Source of the DNA: Flammula alnicola
Taxonomy: Eukaryota; Basidiomycota; Agaricomycetes; Agaricales; Strophariaceae
DNA length: 62,720 nt
Assembly (NCBI GenBank): GCA_015499995.1
Contig: JADNRV010000283.1
Span: 1 to 62,720 of the forward strand
Direction of reading: 5' to 3'
A model generated the notes under the pieces. It saw nothing but the letters and a program-made list of their open reading frames with translations, did not search any database and was not told the origin of the DNA. Of this stretch, positions 55,690 through 62,720 are shown in pieces (the first letter of the stretch is position 1; each line of letters opens with the position of its first letter). The position numbers and the translations under genes are program-made.

Positions 55690-58400
55690 AATCGACGGCG
55701 TTCGCTTTCACGAGACTTTGAGCAGACACCTGGGGTCACCATGGTCGTGCTTGGGAAAGTTGCAGTTGGCAGCGAAATGTCATCACGCCCCGGGCCGAGA
55801 AGACTCCTCGGGCATCGCGGACGTTCAACGAAGTTAACATGGAGATCAAATTTCCTTTAGAGTCCATACAGTTTGGCCTGCAATTCTTCCCTCCATCCTC
55901 ATGTATTCTACATCAACGGCGCGAGAAAGCACTCGACGCTACCAGGGTGAGACAGCAACTTACCATCAGCCAATCATACTGTCCGTCCCTCTCGTTGATG
56001 GTCGATATCGACTCCGCATATGCCCACCCCCGCCCTCGGTCGACGCGAGCCATCTCGTTCTACAATGGATGCGCGATTGCAATTGATGGCATGCTGTAGA
56101 TGAGCAAGGAGGCGGTGGGAGGTTGGAAAAGGTCAGTAAACCGTTCCGTTGGATGCAATGACCGACAACTCACCTCTCCACCTTTGTCCCAGCCCCGCCA
56201 TCACTCCTGATCCCAGCATTCGGGAATATCACATCGTTGGACATCGTTTGCACGCTGTATGCTCGCCAGGGCTCGTTGCAGCACGTCCTACGCGTCGGAT
56301 TCACTCAAGGTATATGCTTCATACACGGACAGTACGTTCTCATTTCAGCATGCGGTCGAAATATGGGATGCTTACTGACTTGTTTGATAGCAGGACAACT
56401 TAATATCCACCACGTTCATAGTCAACCCCTCGTCCCGACGGCTAAGGCTTTTTAGCCCCTCCAATAATCGCCGATTCCAAGGATGGTAGCAGGTGTGGGG
56501 GTGGGGAAAAAGAGTGTGTGTGTTTACCAGGTAAGCGTTCCAGAGCGGATACAATGGCTCTACCACTCATCTTTTTCCGCCCTTATCAGCTCGCGACGTC
56601 TTTCGCGACTCCCCCCGCAATCCGCCAGCCATTCGAACGTTGCGCACGACTCGTGTCGCATGTGCTTGAGGGCTAGGGAGATGACGGGATGGACCCGCAG
56701 CCCACGGTAAGTTCCCGTTTTCAACACCGAAAATGAGATCGGGATTGCTTACCTATCTCGCTCTTCAGGCCTCCCATCCTCATTGACGCCCATGGTACTT
56801 CCGAAGGCAACTCAGCAGACATGTTTGACACATAGCATACGGCGTCACGACACTGGCATTATTCATTCGTCATTCGTAGGTATGCAAAGTCTGTACTTAC
56901 GGGCTAGAAGCTGGGATGCGAGGTTCATGGAATAGCTGGGATACGGTATGTGTTTAGATCCACCACGAGACCTGGTCCTAAGATACTTACATTGAGATAC
57001 TTACATTGCCTGTCTTGAAGTGTTCTCGTCGTCAATCCACACATCACCTGCATCATCTGCTGCAACCGTCCATAATAGCGCAGAAGTGGAGACATGTACG
57101 ACCTCCGCGTCGTCTGCTGTCCTCCAGGCTTTCGAGGTGCAGGCAGTGTGTTGTCCATCATGTTCAGAGCGGGGTAACGGAGGCACCCGGATGCCGCTGA
57201 CCCTTGTGTGTTCGAAAGATAGCAGCGGATATGGGGAAAAAATAGCAGGCAACGCAGAGTCTAGGAGGTAAGCCACTCTAGACACGGAATACGATGTTCG
57301 AGTACTCACCTTATTCCGCATTTACCAGCTAACGACGATGACAACTCGCACTACTCCCTTCGCAACTGACCAGTCGTTCGAACGTTGGGTATGACGAGTA
57401 CAGCGTGTAATTGAGAGCTTGGCGCAGCACAGAGATGACAGGTTGAACTTGCAGACGTCTACGGTCTGATAAGTTCTCGTTTTCGGTACCGGGCGAGCTT
57501 TACTTACCTCGTTCCTCGGGCCTCTCGTCCTCATCGATGACATCAGCACTCGAGAACACAGCTCAGCAAGCCCGTTCGAGGGCAGACTATGGCAGCATGT
57601 ACCCATCGGTGGGAAGGCAAAGCGTGTAGCTGGGGCTCGAAGCTGGGACGCGAGGTTCGCAGGTCCTGAAGGTATGTATGAGATTCACCACAAGAACGGC
57701 ATTGAAGGTACTTACGTGTATTGCTTTGCAATGTTCTTGTCCTCTAGTCGCCATCTGGTCTGCATCGTCCGAACGGCGCCGCAACTGTCGAGAGCAACCC
57801 GCCAGCAAAGGCTTGTACGACCTCTGTGTCGTCTGCTGTCCTCCAGCGCTCCTCTGCAGTTCAGCCTGGTTTTCGAGGTACGGTGATGCCTTCGCGGGGT
57901 CTGCATGCTCGTAGAAGGACAAGCAAATGAGCAGGGATGGAGAGACGTCCACGGCGGGGATCAAGCGGCCATTTGTTCGGTTTCTCGAAGACTGTAGGAT
58001 GTGGTAGCGAGAAAGGACTTAGAAACATTTCAAGGTGAGTATCGAGCATTACTTACCTACATGAGACGGCCTGCTGATGGCTACACGTGTTCTAGGCATA
58101 GAACATATTAGCGCCAGATCAACTACGAAGATCGAGCGATCGAGCTTCCGGGTGTGGGCGGTTGCGTAGCCTGCTCGTGGGTTGCGGGCGCTGCTGCTGC
58201 ACACTGCGTCAATCGCCAGCAACGCAACGGGAGAGGAAGCGGCGACTTATGCGTCCGTTAGAGGTCGTCTTAAAGTCCTGTACGATGGGACAAAGAGGAG
58301 GGGGTCAGTACCGAGGCTAAGGTGAGTATTAAATGTTACTTACTTGCATGATAGCTTTGCGGAACGTAATAAGGTGCTCTAGGTATGCGATTATGAGCGA
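55690..58400 (+). repeat. Exon/spacer array, copy B
   Basis: The counterpart of 39600-42750, with the same a-b-c blocks at about 56590-57267 and 57329-58034. Spacers at 57268-57328 and 58035-58095 keep GT...AG. The homologue of 41833 has GATAAG instead of GTAAG (57466) and the homologue of the 42100 acceptor reads GCAA instead of GCAG (57730), so some plus-strand splicing would be lost. Antisense donors (CTTAC, CTCAC) remain in most spacers. No long frame is seen. Confidence 0.5.
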
Positions 58401-59319
58401 CGAGTAGGCGATGAGCGATAAAGGTTGAGGCCTACGAACTGAGCAAGACGACGGGCACTGTCGTTGGGTCAAGAGGATGCGTGATGGCTTACGAACGGGT
58501 CATCCGACGGCGATGGGGAAGAACGCTCAGATTTTGAGGGAGAGTGGATGAGAAGGCAAGGCAAGGAAAGGAGACAAGGAAGGGGATGAGGAAACTAGGC
58601 AAAGTGCTGCTTGCTTTTATACAATTCTGACATCGCCTGTACGTCCATGTGTAGGCTAATAAAATATAATCCAGTTGTTCAAATACCTGTGTGAAGCAAG
58701 CAATGTCCTTACAGGGTCCGGAACCAACAATTCGCTGAGCGAGCAATTGATCGGCGCTTATCCTGAGCATCCGCACCTCCGTTCGTTATCGTGTGCTCCT
58801 CTACCTTTTTCTGGCAGCTTCTATCTGTTAACGGGATACCTGCTTTACAGAATTCAACTTATTAGGAAAGAAATTCTGCGTGAATACAAGGTTTGTATTC
58901 TTTTCGAGATTCTGTCTCAAAACCGATGATATCTCAAACTCATCCTCGCCTACACTCACAGTTTCTTTGGACCTCAACCACCAGCTACCGCACTACCCGA
59001 GCCCCTAGGATTTCAGGACGGTAGTGAGGTTACCAAATCCCGTTGAATTTGCGATTAGAACGTATTCCGTGCGTATGCGATAAACACCATCTTCCGGTGC
59101 AACGAAAATTCAGGCAGGCGAAACGTTCTGGCGCAACACATTCTAGCTTGACAAGACCCTCGATGGGGTGATATCTTACATCTTACGTGCTTTTTTGAGG
59201 TCGCCATTGCCAGTAAATTGGAATTGGAGTCGGAAACAGTGGTCGAGGAGAAGGTCTTGCCGGTGAGTGGATGTCACCGTGTACGGCGGCGTGGTACTCA
59301 CTCAAGGATCGGAATAGGA
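58400..59319. other. Conserved 3' part of direct repeat copy B
   Basis: Almost identical to 42750-43672, including both short ORFs (plus 58675-58929, minus 58489-58776). No additional evidence for coding. Confidence 0.35.
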
Positions 59320-60330
59320 GAGTCAGAGACGCTATATATGTGCACATATAGCCTCTTACTAGAGTGTAAAGTGATGTGCACAGTACATTCTAGTAAGAGT
59401 GCTCTAATGTGCACATGATCAGCATTATGTGCACATTGCGAGCATCATGGCTCAGAAAGCGTGCGGCAGCTCTCGGCTTCCCCTTACGCGACCTCATAAT
59501 GATGCGGGAATGTGGCCGAGGATTGCCGTCCCTCGGCTTGCCACACATATCCTGGGAATTCTTTCCGTTGTCGTGTGAGCCATTGATCAAAGCTTTTGAT
59601 CACCGTTCGTGGCAGCGATCAAACTTGGTCTATTTAGGGCAGCTTACATAGACATTACATAACTATGTATCCTTGCATACCAAGTGAACCTTTTAATGAA
59701 TACAATCTAAGTAATAAATAGATCGCACATACATCTCCAACTTAGTATATAATAAAAAGGTATAGATATTGTGTAGTGCTGTCATAAGTCTACAAGGAGT
59801 AAAAAATGGGCTCTCGTCAAGCCATGATATGTATTGTTATACATATTGAGCAACTTTCGAGCTAAGTCCAATTAATGTCTGAACGTGTAAGTATTTCCGA
59901 AGTTATACCAAATGCCGTCCAAAAATTGAAATGATATCTTGGTTTAACGGTATTGTGTTCCTGTGATTTTAGTGGATTAATACTCTACACGTTGTCGGTT
60001 CAATTCTTGTTCATGCCATTTTTTTAATATGTAAATGACAGTTGATTGCTATGAGCCCGTTCAGAGATCAAGGCCATGTGACGTCCACTGGTGTTGATAA
60101 TACAAATTTGTGTTTAGATAAATGTATTGATTTAATTTACCCAAGTACCGTTTGAATGGCATACATGATATGTAATCAGACTATATATAAACTTTAAAAA
60201 GGTCGGTTGCGCGACTATTGACTGGTGGAGTCAGTTGAACGATGTGAATAACAAATCTGGCCAGTTGAAGGGCCCGGGAACATGAAAGGTTTAAAATATT
60301 GAAGGTAGGATAAAGTAAAGACAGCATTAC
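59320..60330. other. AT-rich stretch with TGTGCACA repeats, possible LTR remnant
   Basis: TGTGCAC occurs four times between 59338 and 59440, once within a perfect 16-bp palindrome TATATGTGCACATATA. The block 59405-59560 resembles the start of a retrotransposon LTR, but no second copy or internal region is seen. From 59640 to 60300 nothing coding is visible. Confidence 0.3.
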
Positions 60331-62660
60331 TTATTTCTTGCTCGGGGACTGGTCTGCACGAGGTGGTGGCCGGATGGTGCGGCGAGGGCGTTGGTTTTCA
60401 TTAGAGGACCCAACACTCTTTTGCCTCTTGGCGGATGGGTCCTCTCCAGTATCATCAGCCGCTCGCTTGTTGTCGGTGTCGGCCGCGGCGGCTGCAGCGG
60501 CGGCTTTCTTTGCAGCGATTGTCCTGGCACGCTTCTGTGCAGGAGTCAGATCTGCCAGTGGGCTATCGTCAGTGTCGGAGGCAGATGTTGATTGAATAGT
60601 GGCAGAGTCATCGGCATCAGGGGGAGATGTGGACTGAGCGGTGGCAGACTCAGAAGCCAGGTCTGGCCCAATGCGGGCATCGGCAATCGTGTAGTCGGCG
60701 TCAATCTGGGATGGAGCTGGTGGCGGCAGATTCTTGGCGTCTGGCTGCGGTGGGGCCGGATTGGTTCCCGACGCAGACGGTATATCAGCGACGGTTACCG
60801 TGTTGCCGGACAACAGATGGGGCACAGAAGAGGATGGGCCGGCATCCATAACTTGGGAATTATATGCAATAGATGGTGTGGACGCCACCGCTGGCGTCGA
60901 GTGCGTAGATTTTGGACAATAGACAAAGCCTGCCATATTTGCATCCAGAAGTACTGAGTCCTCAGGTTGCGGCCCAGACTGCAATAGAAGCTCGGGATCG
61001 ATGTGGTGATAATCGTTAGCCAAATCGTCAGCCACGGGTGTCTTGGAAGTCTGCGCGGATGCATATGAGGGATGTCTAGCCATACGCGCAAAGGCATGCT
61101 CGATGGGAGATGATGGACCATCGTCGTGGAGGGGAACACTAGCGGCAGCGGGAGGGGTGCTGAGATGTGCCGCGCCCTGTTCAGGTTCGGCGACAGCGAT
61201 GGGTTCAATGTCCAGGTGCGATCATGATGGACCATCGTGGACCATCGTCGTGGAGGGAACATTAGCGGAGCGGAGGGCTGCTGAGATGTGCCGCGCCCTG
61301 TTCAGGTTCGGCGACAGCGACGGTTCAATGTTCAGTTGCGATCAATGATGGACGATCGTGATCCGGGTTGGTTTGATCCGTGCAGATCTTCATCAGGCTC
61401 ATCCGGCCCGGACTCATCGTCGTATCACTGTCGGACGAGTTGGACACCTTACTACTTCCTGAATCAACAATCACAACAGAATGGCCATCTGTAGACGCGA
61501 TGCTGGGACCGGGAGATTGATCATTCTCATCATTCAAGCTACGTTGTTGACGCACGGCCGATGCTATAAGAGGATGGGTAAGCAAATTACTCCATAATAG
61601 AAATAGCGTCTTGCACTTACGAAAGCAGTTGCGCACATGTGCCGAGAATGGCTGTAAAACCCTTTGTTAAAATCCAAGTACGAGTCTGCGAAATCATTTC
61701 CGGCCGCAGATTTCGGCCCAAAGTAATAGCTATTTTAATATGTATCAATTTCTGCTTTGAGTGCTCCGGCAAAGTTTACTCACTTCTGCATATAGATTTC
61801 ACCGCCTGCGATTGTGTCGGTCAGCAGCAGAGAGAAAGAGACCCATCCAGTGGTGTCTGCACATGCGGTCAAGGCCTTCTTCAGAACGCCTGGTAGTCGT
61901 CAATTGCACTGTCAGAATTATTAGCGCCCGTGCTGATCAAATGTAAGGAATCCACATACGCTTGGAACTCTTTCGGAGCATGAGATACTGCTGTGCCTGC
62001 AGCCTTCCTCGCCGCCATTGCCTCCTTCTCCTCCTTACGGTGATTCTCCCGCCAGAGAGTGACTTGCCCGTCCACTTGTGCAATAACTGCTAGGGTCTCC
62101 TTGGAAAGCATGGAGGAAGCCACTTGGCGCTGGACGCGCATGCGATCAGAGGCTGTAATGGGACCCTCCAATAAGGAAGCTCGCGCTGAATTTCGAGCTT
62201 GACCTTTCTGGGATACAGTCGCTGATAGACCTCGGTTCGCTGAGGCGCGCGCCTCCGAGGAGCCTTTCATAATTATTTGACTGGATGGCGGCGACGAAGG
62301 AAGACTCCTGACTGGAACTTGTAGTGGAGCGTCTGGGTCTAACAGCCCATGAAAACCAGTTGAGGATTTGCTACGTGATGAAGCGAGGTAAGTTTATTGT
62401 ATAAAGCAGATATCAAATAAGCGCTTACCTTTTTTCTATACTCCATCGCCTGAGAAGTTGCTCAGCCTCCTCACCGGACAGAGGCTGTCCTGGCTCATTC
62501 GCAAACAGCAGGACTCTCTCTTCCGGGAATTTCTTGAACCATTCCTCATTGACGGTGAGTAGTAGCGACTAGTGCGGTCCTTTTTCTGTTCCTCGAGATA
62601 TTGAGGGATGTGATTTTCAAGCCACAGCTTTTGCTCGGGAGTGGTCCACGGTTTGCCCAT
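60331..62660 (-). pseudogene. Multi-exon gene of a family believed multicopy in Agaricomycetes, frameshifted
   Basis: ATG at 62660 (MGKPWTTPEQKLWLENHIPQ) starts a family with a conserved N-terminal EEWFKKFPEE...GEEAEQLLRRWSIEKR. Near 62575 one base is missing between RTSRYYS and VNEEWFKKF. A GTAAGC...GTAG intron leads to an exon (61881-62340) with SLLEGPITASDRMRVQRQVA and REEKEAMAARK-like sequence. A second 1-nt loss near 61883 separates DYQAF from LKKALTACADTTGWVSFSLL. The next exons read YYFGPKSAAGNDFADSYLDF and a Ser/Asp-rich region, then a 250-codon frame (60331-61083) with a poly-Ala run and a basic KRQKS tail. The family appears to be linked with multicopy or transposon-like loci; function unknown. 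Confidence 0.5.
61110..61352. repeat. Tandem duplication, 124-bp period
   Basis: The unit starting GATGGACCATCGTCGTGGAG and containing GCGCCCTGTTCAGGTTCGGC occurs twice with few differences. It falls in the coding part of the minus-strand pseudogene and coincides with a change of open frame. Confidence 0.8.
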
Positions 62661-62720
62661 TTTTGCGGCGTATATGGGAAGGGGAATTGGGTAATGGGTC
62701 TAAGTCCTCTAATTGTGTGC

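Larger units (their letters stand above)
53731..59319. repeat. Large direct repeat, copy B (5.6 kb)
   Basis: Same orientation and gene order as 37736-43672, starting at GCCTAGATCTAG and ending at GATCGGAATAGGA, after which the sequences diverge completely (GAGTCAGAGACGC here, ACACTGCTAAGG in copy A). Offsets of 15995 at the left and 15647 at the right show the net size difference. Confidence 0.9.

Noticed and set aside
59938..60023. tRNA-like sequence with GGTTCAATTCTTG
   Set aside because: B-box-like only; no acceptor pairing and no D or anticodon stem could be formed.

Overview
The window looks like nuclear DNA of a mushroom-forming basidiomycete (Agaricomycetes). The reasons are: many genes with short introns (about 50-66 nt, GTRNGT donors, CTNAC-like branch sites, YAG acceptors); a NACHT-WD40 NLR-like gene of the kind expanded in these fungi; PIF/Harbinger and hAT transposons; a TET/JBP-type dioxygenase relic; and a peroxisomal crotonase ending in SKL. 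No genus can be named from the sequence alone.

Left half (about 1-34 kb) is a transposon graveyard, AT-rich and almost devoid of CpG. It holds a multi-exon hypothetical gene (1.95-3.7 kb), LTR-like repeats (4-7.5 kb), and a Harbinger element with both usual ORFs (7.5-10.6 kb). It also holds three related hAT-like non-autonomous elements with unusual terminal arrays (10.86-11.91, 14.35-15.31 and 17.66-18.73 kb), a broken hAT transposase (15.8-17.65 kb), a broken 2OG-Fe(II) dioxygenase of TET/JBP type (20.96-22.53 kb), and a small Lys/Ser-rich gene (22.72-23.24 kb). An inverted copy of the 5.7-10.85 kb repeat lies at 26.9-29.4 kb; it preserves the empty Harbinger site and carries its own 553-bp hAT MITE with a perfect 8-bp target duplication. 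At about 34.07 kb CpG returns abruptly.

Right half (34-59.3 kb) is CpG-rich. An APH-type kinase gene (36.7-37.6 kb) is followed by a 5.9-kb segment (37.74-43.67 kb) that recurs as a 5.6-kb direct repeat at 53.73-59.32 kb. Each copy has an apparently intact crotonase gene and a long array of exon-like blocks separated by ~60-nt spacers that carry splice signals on both strands. Between the copies lie the NACHT-WD40 gene (44.06-47.23 kb, about 1002 aa, six near-identical WD40 repeats), a decayed plus-strand gene (47.4-50.1 kb) and a frameshifted CPA2-type cation/proton antiporter pseudogene (50.6-53.3 kb). The far right (60.3-62.7 kb) holds a frameshifted multi-exon gene of a kind I believe is multicopy in Agaricomycetes.

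The genes do not form a pathway. The layout suggests a methylated, decaying transposon block abutting a recently duplicated accessory locus that carries an NLR-like gene. All family names come from recognised motifs, not from searches.
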